Source of the DNA: Brevibacterium sp. XM4083
GTDB taxonomy: Bacteria > Actinomycetota > Actinomycetes > Actinomycetales > Brevibacteriaceae
Direction: 5' to 3'
DNA length: 64,000 bases
Assembly (NCBI RefSeq): GCF_006489205.2
Contig: NZ_VFYR02000002.1
Coordinates: forward strand, 372,001 to 436,000
The position numbers were made by a program, and so were the translations under genes. Positions 18,930 to 28,559 of the stretch are shown here, piece by piece; position 1 is the stretch's first letter; every line of letters starts with the position of its first letter. Under the pieces are notes generated by a model. The model had not been told where the DNA came from. It searched no databases and saw nothing but the letters and a program-made list of their open reading frames with translations.

Positions 18930-19325
18930 GTGGCTGCGAAGAAATCTCATCTCCCGATCGCCCTTGTCGTCGACCTCGTGCTCGTGATCCTCTTCACGAT
19001 CATCGGTCATTACACCCACTCTAACGACCTCGACCCGCAGGGCATCGTCACGACCGCATGGCCGTTCGTCGCCGCCCTCGTCGTCGCGTGGGTGCTCGCC
19101 GCGGTGTGGGACCGACCGCTGTCCCCGCTCGCCTCGGGCACCGGGATCTGGGCGATCACCGTGCTCCTAGGACTCGTCATCCGCGGCCTCACGGGCGCCG
19201 GTGGCGATCCCGGGCAGGTTCCCGTGAGCTTCATGGTCGTCGCCACGACGCTCAACTTCATCACCCTCGTCGGCTGGCGGGTCATCGCCACCACTGTCTC
19301 CGGCGGCGGCACGCGCCGACGCTGA
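18930..19325 (+). CDS. DUF3054 family membrane protein
   Basis: A 131-residue protein with four predicted membrane spans (about 10-28, 45-65, 73-92, 103-122) and a short basic tail GGGTRRR. The HTHSNDL-like loop after the first span and the ITVLLGLVIRGL segment fit the DUF3054 family. Function unknown. The start is GTG 18930, 7 bases after TAGACT. It is divergent from dop and convergent with the proteasomal ATPase gene. Confidence 0.78.
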   Translation: MAAKKSHLPIALVVDLVLVILFTIIGHYTHSNDLDPQGIVTTAWPFVAALVVAWVLAAVWDRPLSPLASGTGIWAITVLLGLVIRGLTGAGGDPGQVPVSFMVVATTLNFITLVGWRVIATTVSGGGTRRR

Positions 19326-19362
19326 TCCCGCGGCCCTGTCAGGCCTGGACCGGCCACCGACC

Positions 19363-21009
19363 TCAGAGCAGGTCGGGGTTCGGTGTCGCCTCGGCGATCT
19401 CGGACTCGAGCGTCGGGGCTCCGCGGGTCGTGTCGAGGTGCATCATCCGCAGATGGGTGACCCGCTCGCCCTTGCGCCCGGAGATCCGGGCCCACTCGTC
19501 GGGGTTCGTCGTGTTCGGCAGGTCCTCGTGCTCGCTGAACTCCTCGGCGATCGCCTCGGCGAAGTGCTCGGGGTGCAGACCCCGCTGCCCGGTCTCGAGC
19601 AGTGACTTGATCGCTCCCTTCTTCGCACGGTCGACGATGTTGTGGATCATCGCGCCCGAGGCGAAGTCGGAGAAGTGGAGGACCTCGCGGGAGCCGTCGG
19701 CGTAGGTGGCCTCGACGAACTCGTTCTCCGGCACGCTCGCGTACATCCGCTCGACGCAGTAGTCGATGAGGGCGCTGACCGTGGCCTCGGCTCCCCCGTG
19801 CTCGGCCACGAGGCTCTCCCGCAGCGGCAGCGCCGGGGTGAGGTACTTGCCGAAGATGTCGCGGGCGGCCTCGGCGTCGGGCCGTTCGATGCGGATCTTG
19901 ACGTCGAGGCGACCGGGGCGCAGGATCGCGGGGTCGATGAGGTCCTCGCGGTTCGAAGCGCCGATGACGATGACGTTGTCGAGCTGCTCGACGCCGTCGA
20001 TCTCCGTGAGCAGCTGCGGAACGATCGTCGTCTCGACGTCGGAGGACTTGCCGGTGCCGCGGGTGCGGAACAGCGATTCCATCTCGTCGAAGAAGACGAC
20101 GACGGGGAACCCGGCCGAGGCCTTCTCACGGGCCCGGGCGAAGATCAGCCGGAGCTGCCGCTCCGTCTCTCCGACGTACTTGTCGAGGAGTTCGGGGCCC
20201 TTGATGTTGAGGAAGTAGGTCCGGCGCGCGCGTTCCGAGCTGCGTTCGGCAAGCGAGTTCGCGACCGCCTTGGCGATGAGCGTCTTGCCGCAGCCGGGCG
20301 GACCGTAGAGGAGGATGCCCTTGGGCGGTTTGAGCCCGTGCTCGGTGTAGAGCTGCGGGTGCTCGAAGGGCAGCTCGACGGCGTCCTGGATCTGCCCGAT
20401 CTGATCGGCGAGGCCGCCGATGTCCGAGTACGTGATGTCGGGGACCTCTTCGAGCAGGAGCGAGGACACCTCCGGCTTCTCGACGACCTCGAGGGCGAAA
20501 TGGGTGCGAGTGTCGACGACGACGGCATCACCGAGGCGGACGCCTGAGTCGAGGACCTCCTGAGTGAGGACGTAGACCTGCTCGTCATCGCCGGGAGCGC
20601 CGACGAGGATGCGGGTGTCGTCGATGAACTCGCGGACGGTGACGACGCTGCCGACCGAGCCGAAGTCGCCGGTGCCGATGATGACGAGACCCTCGGACAG
20701 GAGCACCTCGGTGCCGGGCCGCAGCGTCGCCGTCTCGACCTCGGGACCGACCGCCACCCGCATCCGCCGTCCGCCGACGATGACATCGGCGGACAGACCC
20801 TCGGCGTCGACGGCGATGAGAGTGCCCCAGCTGTTCGGGGGTTCGGTCAGCCGCCGGGCCTCCTCCTTGATCCGCCCGAGCTCCTCCCGGGCGGTGCGCA
20901 GCGTCGTCGACAGCGCCTCGTTCCGCTTGCCGGCGGTGAACAGCTGCTGGCGCAGGGAAGCGGTGTCCTCCCGCAGCTTCTTCACCTCGCTCGTCGGTGT
21001 CTCTGTCAT
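19363..21009 (-). CDS. mpa: Proteasomal AAA+ ATPase Mpa/ARC
   Basis: Hexameric unfoldase that captures pupylated proteins and threads them into the 20S core. The 548 residues comprise an N-terminal coiled coil (about 8-55) for Pup binding, tandem OB domains (about 65-200), then the AAA module with GPPGCGKT Walker A, FFDEMES Walker B and [12 protein letters not shown] near the second region of homology. ATG 21009 overlaps the trmI stop by 4 bases (ATGA). The C-terminus reads PNPDLL, not the -YL ending that in mycobacterial Mpa docks into the proteasome; this was checked on the DNA (CTG CTC TGA). The locus otherwise makes a working pair likely. Confidence 0.95.
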   Translation of the reverse strand: MTETPTSEVKKLREDTASLRQQLFTAGKRNEALSTTLRTAREELGRIKEEARRLTEPPNSWGTLIAVDAEGLSADVIVGGRRMRVAVGPEVETATLRPGTEVLLSEGLVIIGTGDFGSVGSVVTVREFIDDTRILVGAPGDDEQVYVLTQEVLDSGVRLGDAVVVDTRTHFALEVVEKPEVSSLLLEEVPDITYSDIGGLADQIGQIQDAVELPFEHPQLYTEHGLKPPKGILLYGPPGCGKTLIAKAVANSLAERSSERARRTYFLNIKGPELLDKYVGETERQLRLIFARAREKASAGFPVVVFFDEMESLFRTRGTGKSSDVETTIVPQLLTEIDGVEQLDNVIVIGASNREDLIDPAILRPGRLDVKIRIERPDAEAARDIFGKYLTPALPLRESLVAEHGGAEATVSALIDYCVERMYASVPENEFVEATYADGSREVLHFSDFASGAMIHNIVDRAKKGAIKSLLETGQRGLHPEHFAEAIAEEFSEHEDLPNTTNPDEWARISGRKGERVTHLRMMHLDTTRGAPTLESEIAEATPNPDLL

Positions 21010-22130
21010 CGGCTGTCCTCCTTCTGCTCTGGTTCCGTGGCCGCTGCGGCCGGTTGGGCGGGGTCGGTCTGGTCTGCGGCCGGCTGGGCCGGGTCCGTCT
21101 GGTCTGCGAACGGCCGGTCTGGCGCGGGCTGTGGCTGGTCCGTGCCGGGGGTCTCGAGCCGTCTGCCGGCCTCGCGCATCACGCGACGCAGCTTCTTGCC
21201 GGTCGCCACCCGGGTGCCGATCGCCGTCTCCGTCACCTCTCCCCCGGTCCACGCTTCGACGTCGGCGCTCGATGCCGGCGCTCCCTGGGGACGCTTCTTC
21301 TTCTCGAGGGGAACCTCCCCCGGTGCCATTCTGCGGGCGATGACGAGGAAGCCGGTGTGGGCGATCATCCTGTGGTCGGGACGGACGGCGAGTCCGTCGA
21401 CGTGCCAGCCGCGGACCATCGACTCCATCGCGCTCGGCTCGCTGAAGCACCCGGTCTCCCGGACCGCCTCGACGAAGCGCGAGAGCTGCGGGACGGTCGC
21501 GACATAGGCGATGACGACGCCCCCGGGAGCCAGCGCCTGCGTCACGGCGGCGAGCACGTTCCACGGGGTGAGCATGTCGAGGACGACGCGGTCGACCGTG
21601 CCGGGAGCGAACTCGGCGGGCAGGGTCTCGGCGAGGTCGCCGACCGTGACCGCCCAGTTGTCGGGGGCGCCGTCGAAGAAGTCGGCGATGTTGCCGGCGG
21701 CGATGTGGGCGAACTCCTCCCGCAGCTCGAACGAGTGGAGGCGGCCCTGCGGTCCGACGGCGCGCAGCAGGGCGATCGACAGGGCGCCTGACCCGACGCC
21801 CGCCTCGACGACGGTGGCACCGGGGAACACATCGCCGAGGGTGACGATGAGGCCCGAATCCTTGGGGTAGACGACGGCGGCACCGCGCGGCATCGAGAGC
21901 ACGAAGTCCTCGTAGAGGGGGCGGAAGACCTGGAAGTCGACACCCCCGGAGTTCGTCACGACGATGCCCTCAGGTCGGCCGATGATGTCGTCGTGGCTGA
22001 TGAGTCCCTTGTGGGTGTGGAACACCTCTCCGGAGGCGAGCACGATCGTGTGCATCCGGCCCTTGGGATCGGTGAGTTGGATCTTCTCCCCCGCGCGCAG
22101 TGCGGTGTCGGGTCGGTGAGGCTCAGTCAT
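21006..22130 (-). CDS. trmI: tRNA (adenine-58-N1)-methyltransferase TrmI
   Basis: SAM-dependent enzyme that forms m1A58 in the T loop of tRNAs. The 374 residues include an N-terminal beta domain ([12 protein letters not shown]), the [16 protein letters not shown] block, the SAM motif [16 protein letters not shown], and VVLDMLTPW. The catalytic domain ends near 285. The last 70 residues are a low-complexity Pro/Asp/Gln tail with tandem repeats, unusual for the family. The adjacent mpa gene overlaps by 4 bases, a neighbourhood common in actinobacteria. Confidence 0.93.
   Translation of the reverse strand: MTEPHRPDTALRAGEKIQLTDPKGRMHTIVLASGEVFHTHKGLISHDDIIGRPEGIVVTNSGGVDFQVFRPLYEDFVLSMPRGAAVVYPKDSGLIVTLGDVFPGATVVEAGVGSGALSIALLRAVGPQGRLHSFELREEFAHIAAGNIADFFDGAPDNWAVTVGDLAETLPAEFAPGTVDRVVLDMLTPWNVLAAVTQALAPGGVVIAYVATVPQLSRFVEAVRETGCFSEPSAMESMVRGWHVDGLAVRPDHRMIAHTGFLVIARRMAPGEVPLEKKKRPQGAPASSADVEAWTGGEVTETAIGTRVATGKKLRRVMREAGRRLETPGTDQPQPAPDRPFADQTDPAQPAADQTDPAQPAAAATEPEQKEDSR
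21046..21105. repeat. Two 30-bp tandem repeats in the trmI 3' end
   Basis: Copies at 21046-21075 and 21076-21105 differ at only a few positions and encode [10 protein letters not shown] twice in the tail of TrmI. A partial third copy follows. Such repeats can expand or contract by slippage without leaving frame. Confidence 0.75.
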
Positions 22131-22176
22131 GATGCTTCTACTCTACGCTGGTGAGGTGTGCCTTATGCACACCGGT

Positions 22177-23337
22177 TCAGGCCGCGAGAAGCTCGTCGAA
22201 GAACTCCTGCAGATCGATGACGCCGACGAGCGTGTTGCCGTCCATGACCAGGCAGAACTGCGCCTTGGGGCGGTGGGTCAGCGACTCGAGCAGGTGCGGT
22301 GCGGTGATGTCCTTGGGCACCCCGATCCAGCCGGCAAGGGGCCTGGCCACTTCGCCGACGGGGATGTGGGTCATCGATTCGGCAAGCCGGCCGGCCGCGG
22401 CGTGCCGGTCGACGAGACCGTAGGGCAGCCCCTTCTGGTCGAGGACGACGATGAGCGTGCGCTCCTTGGCGTGGCCGAGGGTGTTCGCATAGTCGAGGGT
22501 GTCGGCGAGATCGGCGTCCCAGGTCGCGGCGATCGCCGGCTGGATGACCTGCCGCAGGTCGTAGGTCTCCATCTTCCGGGCCCGCTTCGCATGGGTCGCG
22601 GCATCCCCGGCGGAGAACCACAGCATGATGGCGATGAGCGACATCCAGGCGACGTTGAGCGGATCGGGCCGCTGCCCGGCGAGCAGCGGGGTGATGACCG
22701 ACCAGCCGATGAAGCCGATCGCGATGATCCGCCCCACCCAGCTCGCGACGATCGTGCCGAGGTACTGGGAGCCGGTGATCCGCCACATCAGCGCCTGCAG
22801 TGCCCATCCGCCGTCGAGCGGGATGCCCGGCAGCAGGTTGATCGCGCCGAGGGCGACGTTGGCGAAGGTGATCGCGATGAGGAGCAGCCACGGCACCGAG
22901 TACGGGGTGACCGCGCTCAGGCACCACCACCCGAGGAGGGCGAGGACGATGTTGACGATGGGCCCGACGATGGAGATGACGAAGCTCGTCATCGCCGCCT
23001 TGTCGCGCGGATTGTCCACCTGCGGTTCGAAGCGGGTGAAGCCGCCCCAGATGTTGAGCTCGATCGCCGCGACCTTCTGCCCGTAGAACTGGCCGGCGAC
23101 GCCGTGGGCGAGTTCGTGGAGGAACACCGAGGCGAAGAGGAGGACGGCGTAGGCGAACGCCACCGCCCACGACCACAGACCGAGGTCGGGGCGCACGGTG
23201 TGCACCCAGGGGGCGAAGAGGATCGTGATGACGATCGCGGCGAGGAACCACGACCACGCGAGGATGACGGGGGCGCCGAGAACGGTCCCCAGGCGCACGC
23301 CGGATGAGGCGCCGGTCTGGTGGTTCTTCGCGGCCAT
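22177..23337 (-). CDS. Site-2-type intramembrane metalloprotease (M50) with CBS-like tail
   Basis: Membrane zinc protease. Of 386 residues, spans near 13-35 and 45-70 lead to HELAH, the zinc-binding motif, and LLPGIPLDGG supplies the second-site Asp. A C-terminal cytosolic region of about 140 residues resembles a pair of CBS domains (LIVVLDQKGLPYGLVD; FCLVMDGNTLVGVID). Group III S2P proteases have this build; substrates are not deducible. ATG 23337 is preferred, with AGAGG 11 bases upstream and a TAGGCT -10 further back; GTG 23358 would add seven residues. Confidence 0.87.
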   Translation of the reverse strand: MAAKNHQTGASSGVRLGTVLGAPVILAWSWFLAAIVITILFAPWVHTVRPDLGLWSWAVAFAYAVLLFASVFLHELAHGVAGQFYGQKVAAIELNIWGGFTRFEPQVDNPRDKAAMTSFVISIVGPIVNIVLALLGWWCLSAVTPYSVPWLLLIAITFANVALGAINLLPGIPLDGGWALQALMWRITGSQYLGTIVASWVGRIIAIGFIGWSVITPLLAGQRPDPLNVAWMSLIAIMLWFSAGDAATHAKRARKMETYDLRQVIQPAIAATWDADLADTLDYANTLGHAKERTLIVVLDQKGLPYGLVDRHAAAGRLAESMTHIPVGEVARPLAGWIGVPKDITAPHLLESLTHRPKAQFCLVMDGNTLVGVIDLQEFFDELLAA

Positions 23338-23479
23338 GAAAAGGACATCCTCTTGCACGTCGGGGTCGGGATTCTCAGCCTAACAGCGGCAGAGGCCTTC
23401 ACCATGTCAGACGCGTCGTGTCCGCTCAACTCGACGGCGGCGCCCCGCCCGTGTCAGGACCCCTCGCTAGAGTGGGTGC

Positions 23480-24289
23480 ATGGCCGAGCTCACCAGTCTC
23501 TCTCCGTCCCGTGCGAACGACTTCGTGCAATGCCCCTTGAAGTTCCGCTTCCGCAGCATTGACAGGCTTCCGGAACCCCCTTCACAGGCGGCATTCAAGG
23601 GCACGCTCGTCCATTCCGTGCTCGAGCAGCTCTTCGCGCTGCCGGCGGCCGAGCGCACCGAGGACGCCGCCCAGGCGATGCTCTCCCCGAGCTGGGACGC
23701 ACTCGTCGAGAAGGACCCGACCGTGCTCGAGATCTTCGCCGACGATGCGGAGAAGGAGACATTCTTCACATCCGCCCACAACCTCGTGCGCGCGTACTTC
23801 ACCCTCGAGTACCCCGAGCATCTCGAACCGGAGACGACGGAGAAGTACGTGACGACGACACTGGACAACGGCCTCGAGCTGCGCGGATTCATCGACCGGG
23901 TCGACGTCGCTCCGGGCGGGGAGAAGCGCCTCGTCGACTACAAGACCGGCAAACAGCCGAAACCCCAGTACGGGCGGGAGGCGAAGTTCCAGATGGGCTT
24001 CTACGCGCTCGTCGAGTACCGGCTCACCGGAGAACTCGTCCACACGCTCCAGCTCATGTACCTCGGCTCGCGGAGCATCCTCAAATCGCATCCGACGCCG
24101 GCCGACCTCGAGGCCAGCGAATTCGAGATCGCCGCGATCTGGAACGACATCGTCGCGGCGGCCGAAGCCGATCGCTGGCGCCCCCGGAAGTCCCCGCTGT
24201 GCAACTGGTGCTCGTTCAAGCCCCTGTGCCCGGCCTGGGGCAACGCCGCTCCCCCGACGCCTGAGATCACGCGGATAGTCGGGACGTGA
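23480..24289 (+). CDS. RecB-family PD-(D/E)XK nuclease with four-Cys cluster
   Basis: A 269-residue single-domain nuclease related to the C-terminal domains of RecB and AddB and to Cas4. Motifs: SLSPSRANDFVQCPLKFRF near the N-terminus, GTLVHSVLEQLF, the catalytic GFIDRVDV...LVDYKTGK core and QMGFYAL. Cys18 together with the C-terminal CNWCSFKPLC can bind a 4Fe-4S cluster, as in AddB. The start is ATG 23480, with TAGAGT ending 6 bases upstream. Its 3' end overlaps the convergent HAD gene by 23 bases. A DNA repair role is inferred. Confidence 0.88.
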   Translation: MAELTSLSPSRANDFVQCPLKFRFRSIDRLPEPPSQAAFKGTLVHSVLEQLFALPAAERTEDAAQAMLSPSWDALVEKDPTVLEIFADDAEKETFFTSAHNLVRAYFTLEYPEHLEPETTEKYVTTTLDNGLELRGFIDRVDVAPGGEKRLVDYKTGKQPKPQYGREAKFQMGFYALVEYRLTGELVHTLQLMYLGSRSILKSHPTPADLEASEFEIAAIWNDIVAAAEADRWRPRKSPLCNWCSFKPLCPAWGNAAPPTPEITRIVGT

Positions 24290-24926
24290 GCGCGCGCAGA
24301 TCGTCGACGTCGTGTCCGGCGAGGCTCGTCCACAGGGTCGTGCCCGGTGCGGGGTCGAGGTCGACGAGGTGCGGGATGCCGATCGCGATCGTGCCCGCCG
24401 CCTCGGCGCTGGCCAGTCCGGGCCGGGAGTCCTCGAGGGCGATGCAGCTGCCGGGATCGAGACCGAGCAGCGCGGCACCCGCAAGGTAGGGCTCCGGGTC
24501 GGGTTTGCCGGCGCTGACCTCGTCACCGGAGATGAGCCCGACGAAGCTGTCGGGCGGGCACGCGGCGATGACCGCCTCGGCGAGGCTGCGGTAGGACATC
24601 GTCACCATGACGCACGGAATCCCCTCCTCCCGCAGCGCGCTCAGCAGCTCCAGCGCCCCGGGCCGGAAAGGCACGGACTCGGCGATGCGGGCGATGACGG
24701 CCGCGAGCAGGGTGTCGACGATGACGGGTGCCGGCAGGTCGAGCCCGGCCTCCCGCATGAGGTTGCCGGAGGTGAGGAGATCGTTGCCGACGAACTCGAG
24801 CCCCTGCTCCTCCGACCACGGCAGTCCGTGGGCGGCCATGAGCTCGGTCTCGGCCTCGATCCAGTACGGTTCGGTGTCGACCAGGGTTCCGTCCATGTCC
24901 CAGAGGACCGCGCCAGGATTCGTCAT
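24267..24926 (-). CDS. HAD-superfamily phosphatase
   Basis: A 219-residue haloacid-dehalogenase hydrolase of the beta-phosphoglucomutase-like subfamily. Motif I is WDMDGTLVDTEPYW, motif II is MVTMS, motif III the Lys in AGKPDPEPYL, and motif IV ALEDSRPG; all catalytic residues are present. The substrate is probably a small phosphorylated metabolite. ATG 24926 was chosen over 24950 because TACGCT (24933-24938, minus strand) ends 6 bases upstream. It is divergent from the PAC2 gene. Confidence 0.87.
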   Translation of the reverse strand: MTNPGAVLWDMDGTLVDTEPYWIEAETELMAAHGLPWSEEQGLEFVGNDLLTSGNLMREAGLDLPAPVIVDTLLAAVIARIAESVPFRPGALELLSALREEGIPCVMVTMSYRSLAEAVIAACPPDSFVGLISGDEVSAGKPDPEPYLAGAALLGLDPGSCIALEDSRPGLASAEAAGTIAIGIPHLVDLDPAPGTTLWTSLAGHDVDDLRALTSRLSA

Positions 24927-24948
24927 GGTTCCAGCGTAATGTGGTCGC
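24927..24948. promoter_or_regulatory. Overlapping divergent -10 elements, HAD and PAC2 genes
   Basis: Just 22 bases separate the two ATGs. TACGCT (24933-24938, minus) and TAATGT (24937-24942, plus) overlap by two bases, and each ends 6 bases before its start codon. Both -35 regions must lie inside the opposite gene. Confidence 0.5.
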
Positions 24949-25779
24949 ATGACATTTCTCCCATCAGGTCACGGTGCGCTCGTCTTCATCGCCTTCGAGG
25001 GGCAGGATGCCGATGCTTCGGAGGCGGCGAGCTCGCTGGTCAAGGACATCATCGACACGTGGGGGCTCGACGACAGCGAGATCCTCGACACCGACGGCTT
25101 CTACGAGTTCCGCTTCTCCGAACCGGAGATCGAACGCGATGAGACGGGGCGGGCGAGCATCGCGTGGCCCGGTGTCGAGGTCCACCGCGGCACCCATGAG
25201 GGGCGCGCGGTCACCGTCATCCACGGGCACGAGCCCGGACTCAAGTGGCGGGAGTTCCTCTCCCTCATCCTCGCCGAGGTGGGTGAGGACGATTCCGTCG
25301 TCCTCCTCGGCGGTCTCCACGCCGAGGTGCCCCACACCAGGCCGCTGCCGGTCGTCGCGAACACCGAGGACCCCGACCTCGCCGCGCAGCTGGGCATCGA
25401 GATCAACAGCTACGAGGGGCCCATCGGGATCCTCGGACTCCTCGGGGTCGCGTGCTCGTGGCGGCAGCTCACCGCCATCAACCTCTGGGTGGGCGTGCCC
25501 GACTACCTCGGCGACTCGCCGTCGCCGAAGGCCGAACTCGCCCTCGTCCGGGCCGTCGAGAAGACCACGGGGGTGGAGATCGACATTCCCATCCTCGAGG
25601 AGGAGAGCCGGGCTTGGGAGCTCGGCGCCGATGAGGTCGTGTCGGCGAATCCGCAGCTGGGCGAGCTGCTCGGACGCCTCGAACAGCGCATCGACGCGAC
25701 CGAACTGCCCGAAGCCAGCGGCGAGGCGATCGCCGCGGAGTTCGAACGCTACCTGCGCGGTCGCGGCCGCGAGCGCTGA
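24949..25779 (+). CDS. PAC2 family protein
   Basis: A 276-residue protein of the PAC2 (proteasome assembly chaperone 2-like) family. Recognisable blocks: LVFIAFEGQDADASEAASSLV, EFRFSEPEI, VIHGHEPGLKWREF, VVLLGGLHAEVPHTRP and GPIGILGLLGVACSW. Bacterial members are common in actinobacteria and have no proven chaperone role. The start ATG follows TAATGT by 6 bases. It is convergent with mshC, 1 base between the stops. A link with the nearby proteasome genes is an inference only. Confidence 0.85.
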   Translation: MTFLPSGHGALVFIAFEGQDADASEAASSLVKDIIDTWGLDDSEILDTDGFYEFRFSEPEIERDETGRASIAWPGVEVHRGTHEGRAVTVIHGHEPGLKWREFLSLILAEVGEDDSVVLLGGLHAEVPHTRPLPVVANTEDPDLAAQLGIEINSYEGPIGILGLLGVACSWRQLTAINLWVGVPDYLGDSPSPKAELALVRAVEKTTGVEIDIPILEEESRAWELGADEVVSANPQLGELLGRLEQRIDATELPEASGEAIAAEFERYLRGRGRER

Positions 25780-25780
25780 G

Positions 25781-27040
25781 TCAGTCGCGCAGTCGGATGC
25801 CGAGCAGGGCGTCGACGGCGTCGGCGACCCGCTCGCCCGTCACCGGGCCGGGCTGCCCGGCCGGGGTGTCGGCGTAGTGCTCGGCCCATTCGTCGAGGAT
25901 CCCCAGGGCCCGCGGGCTGTCGAGGTCGTCGGCGAGGGCTTCGCGCAGGAGGCCGATGATATGGGTGCGCAACCCCTCCCGGCACTCCGATTCGCACGTC
26001 GCCGCGTGCCGCCATGCGGCGAGGCGCTCGGCGGCGGAGTCGAGGAGGTCGCGGGTGAAGTTCCAGTCGCTGCGGTAGTGGTTCGACAGGAGCACCGTGC
26101 GGATGACCATCGGGTCGACGCCTTCGGCGAGCAGCTGCGAGACGAGGACGAGGTTGCCCTTCGACTTGCTCATCTTCTCGCCCTCGAAACCGACCATGCC
26201 GGTGTGCATGAACGTCCGCGCCAGCGGCGTATGCTGCCACGCCGCGGCATGGGCGGCGCCCATCTCATGGTGCGGGAAGATGAGGTCGCTGCCGCCGCCC
26301 TGGACGTCGACCGGCAGTCCGAGACAGTCATCGGCGATGACCGTGCACTCGATGTGCCAGCCGGGGCGTCCCGGGCCGAGCGCCCCGCCGTCCCAGGAGG
26401 GCTCGCCCTCGCGGGCCGCGCGCCACAGCAGCGGATCGAGCGGATTCTCCTTGCCGGGGGTCTCGGGGTCGCCGCCGCGTTCGGCCGACAGGCGCAGCAT
26501 CGTCGCGCGATCGTCGTGGCTGACGCTGCCGAACGGCGGCTGGATCGGGGTGTCCACCCGGTAGTAGACATCGCCGTTGTCCAGCGTGTACGCCGCCCCC
26601 TCGGCGAGGAGGGCGCTGACCGCGGCGGCGATGCGCGGAATCGATTCGACGACGCCGACGTAGTCCTGCGGCGGGATGACGCGCAGGGCCTCCATGTCGT
26701 CGCGGAAGAGATGGATCTGCGATTCGGCGAGTTCGCGCCAGTCCACGCCCGTGGCCGCGGCGCGTTCGAGCAGCGGGTCGTCGACATCGGTCGTGTTCTG
26801 GACGTAGACGACGTCGAGGCCGGCATCGCGCCACACCCGGCCGAGCAGGTCGAAGGCGACGTAGGTCGCGGCATGACCGAGGTGAGTCGCATCGTAAGGG
26901 GTGATCCCGCAGACGTAGAGGGCTGCTCGGCCGTCGCGTCCGCTCAGTCGCCTCGGGCTGCGCGCCCCGGTGTCGAAGACGGTGGGGACTGTGCCGGTGG
27001 TGGACAGCTGGGGCAGCTCAGGTGCGGACCATGATTTCAC
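25781..27040 (-). CDS. mshC: L-cysteine:1D-myo-inositol 2-amino-2-deoxy-alpha-D-glucopyranoside ligase MshC
   Basis: Third step of mycothiol synthesis: ATP-dependent joining of cysteine to GlcN-Ins. The 419 residues are a cysteinyl-tRNA synthetase-like enzyme with CGITPYDATHLGHA (HIGH motif plus a zinc Cys), WHIECTVIA, the HHEMGAAHA zinc/substrate region and KMSKSKGN. It is shorter than CysRS because it lacks the anticodon domain, and MshC-like sequence separates it from CysRS. The start is GTG 27040; TAGGCT (27048-27053, minus) ends 7 bases upstream. Presence of mshC implies mycothiol as the main thiol. Confidence 0.95.
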   Translation of the reverse strand: MKSWSAPELPQLSTTGTVPTVFDTGARSPRRLSGRDGRAALYVCGITPYDATHLGHAATYVAFDLLGRVWRDAGLDVVYVQNTTDVDDPLLERAAATGVDWRELAESQIHLFRDDMEALRVIPPQDYVGVVESIPRIAAAVSALLAEGAAYTLDNGDVYYRVDTPIQPPFGSVSHDDRATMLRLSAERGGDPETPGKENPLDPLLWRAAREGEPSWDGGALGPGRPGWHIECTVIADDCLGLPVDVQGGGSDLIFPHHEMGAAHAAAWQHTPLARTFMHTGMVGFEGEKMSKSKGNLVLVSQLLAEGVDPMVIRTVLLSNHYRSDWNFTRDLLDSAAERLAAWRHAATCESECREGLRTHIIGLLREALADDLDSPRALGILDEWAEHYADTPAGQPGPVTGERVADAVDALLGIRLRD

Positions 27041-27080
27041 GCAGACCAGCCTAACCGAGACCGACGGTCGCGAGCACGTC

Positions 27081-27917
27081 CTAGATCGGCGGCCAGGGAA
27101 TCGCCGTCCGGTCCTCGGGCGGGGCGGGGAACACCCCGGTGTCGGCGAGGGTCTGCGCCCGCTCCGCGAGCGCCGTGATCTCCGTCTCCTTCAGGCATCC
27201 GGTGAGCGCGTCCCCGAGCACCGCAGGCATGGCCGCGACCTCGTCGAGGGCAGCGCGCTCGGTGTCATCGAACGCGGAGTCGGCGAACCCCCAGAGCACC
27301 GTGCGCAGCTTCTCCTGCCGGTGGAAGCTCAAGCCGTTGTCGATGCCGAACGTCCCGAGTCCCCCGGCCGCCCCGGGCAACACGCTGCCGGTGATGATGT
27401 GTCCGGCCTTGCGGTCGGCGTTGCCGGCGAGCAGATCGAAGAAAGCGACCCGCCGCAGCTCCTCGCCGAGGCTGTGGGAGAGGACGAGGTCCCGTCCCTC
27501 CTCGGTGCGCAGAGCGAACATCGGGGCGAAGGCCTCGGGGATCCCGTCGATCTCGGTGAGGGCGACATCGGCGTCGTCGCCGGCGTCCTCGACGTAGGCC
27601 TGGAGGGAACCGGGGCCGTGCGGCAGGTCGGTGCGGAGCACGGTGGGCGGGACGACCCGCAGGCCGAGATGGGCGCTGAGCCGGTAGGCGGCGACTTCGC
27701 GCCGCCCCAGGGTCCAGTCGGGGAAGTCGCGAAGGGGTCTCTCGCCGGCGATCGGCTTGTAGACGGCCTTGAGCACGCGGCCGGCGTGGTCGACGACGAC
27801 GAGCGAGGTCGCGTTGCTCGCCCGCGGGATGTCTCCCATGAGCGTCAGCTCCCCGCCGGTCAGCGCGGATTCGACGAGGCGGTCGACCGCCGCCGGACCC
27901 TCAGGCTCGTGCAACAC
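27081..27917 (-). CDS. SCO1664 family protein (kinase-like fold)
   Basis: A 278-residue member of an actinobacterial family of unknown function whose core resembles PI3/PI4-kinase or HipA-like folds. Visible: LTLMGDIPRASNATSLVVVD, a Lys in LKAVYKPIAGERPL, GRREVAAYRLSAHLG, then FFDLLAGNADRKAGHII with the catalytic-loop-like NADRK and GIDNGLSFH with a DN pair, which together look like intact phosphotransferase motifs. The start is GTG 27917, overlapping the DUF3090 gene by 17 bases; TTG 27914 is possible. Coupled translation with DUF3090 is likely. Confidence 0.8.
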   Translation of the reverse strand: MLHEPEGPAAVDRLVESALTGGELTLMGDIPRASNATSLVVVDHAGRVLKAVYKPIAGERPLRDFPDWTLGRREVAAYRLSAHLGLRVVPPTVLRTDLPHGPGSLQAYVEDAGDDADVALTEIDGIPEAFAPMFALRTEEGRDLVLSHSLGEELRRVAFFDLLAGNADRKAGHIITGSVLPGAAGGLGTFGIDNGLSFHRQEKLRTVLWGFADSAFDDTERAALDEVAAMPAVLGDALTGCLKETEITALAERAQTLADTGVFPAPPEDRTAIPWPPI

Positions 27918-28464
27918 CGTTGGCGCGCGGGCAGAGGTGGCCTTCGGGTTCGAGCGGCAGCGAGCAGAACGGGCAGTCCCCGCGCCCGGCGGAAACGACC
28001 TGCTCGGCGCGGCGCGCGAACTCGCGGGCACCGGCCGCATCGAGGACGGTCCGCAGCACGTCACGCTCGACTTCGTCGTCATCGGGGTCGGCCGAGGTCC
28101 CGGCCTGCGCGTCCTCCTCGGTGAGTTCGAAGCATTCGACGACGAGTTCGTGGGCGACGGTGTCCCACCCCAGGCTCATCGTCCCGACCCGGAACTCGGG
28201 GTCGATGGGGACATTGAGTCCCGCGTTGTCGATGCGGTCGTCGATCGCCGTCTGCGGCACGCGGGCGGCAGGGTCTTTGATCATCACCATGTCGAGGAGC
28301 TCAGTGATGCGGTCGGCGAGGATCTCGACCTGCTCCTTCTCGACGATCACCGTCGTCAGGGCGTCGCCGGACTTCGCTTGGAGGAGGAAGGTCCGCTCCC
28401 CCGGCAGGCCGATCGTGCCGACGACGAAGCGGTCGGGTGTGGGGTGATCGTAGAGTGAGGCCAT
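27901..28464 (-). CDS. DUF3090 family protein
   Basis: A 187-residue actinobacterial protein of unknown function, regularly found next to SCO1664-type genes. It starts MASLYDHPTPDRFVVGTIG, has GERTFLLQAKSG and GWDTVAHELVVECFE, and ends with CPFCSLPLEPEGHLCPR, a Cys-rich piece resembling half a zinc ribbon. ATG 28464 is set by TAGGCT (28472-28477, minus) ending 7 bases upstream, so the message is probably leaderless. Confidence 0.85.
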   Translation of the reverse strand: MASLYDHPTPDRFVVGTIGLPGERTFLLQAKSGDALTTVIVEKEQVEILADRITELLDMVMIKDPAARVPQTAIDDRIDNAGLNVPIDPEFRVGTMSLGWDTVAHELVVECFELTEEDAQAGTSADPDDDEVERDVLRTVLDAAGAREFARRAEQVVSAGRGDCPFCSLPLEPEGHLCPRANGVARA

Positions 28465-28559
28465 GTGACCCAGCCTAATCCACTGTCGCCCAGTGTTCGG
28501 AACCCCGGCCATCTGCGCCGACTCTAGGCGTGACCGTCGTGCTGGGATACATTTGACTC

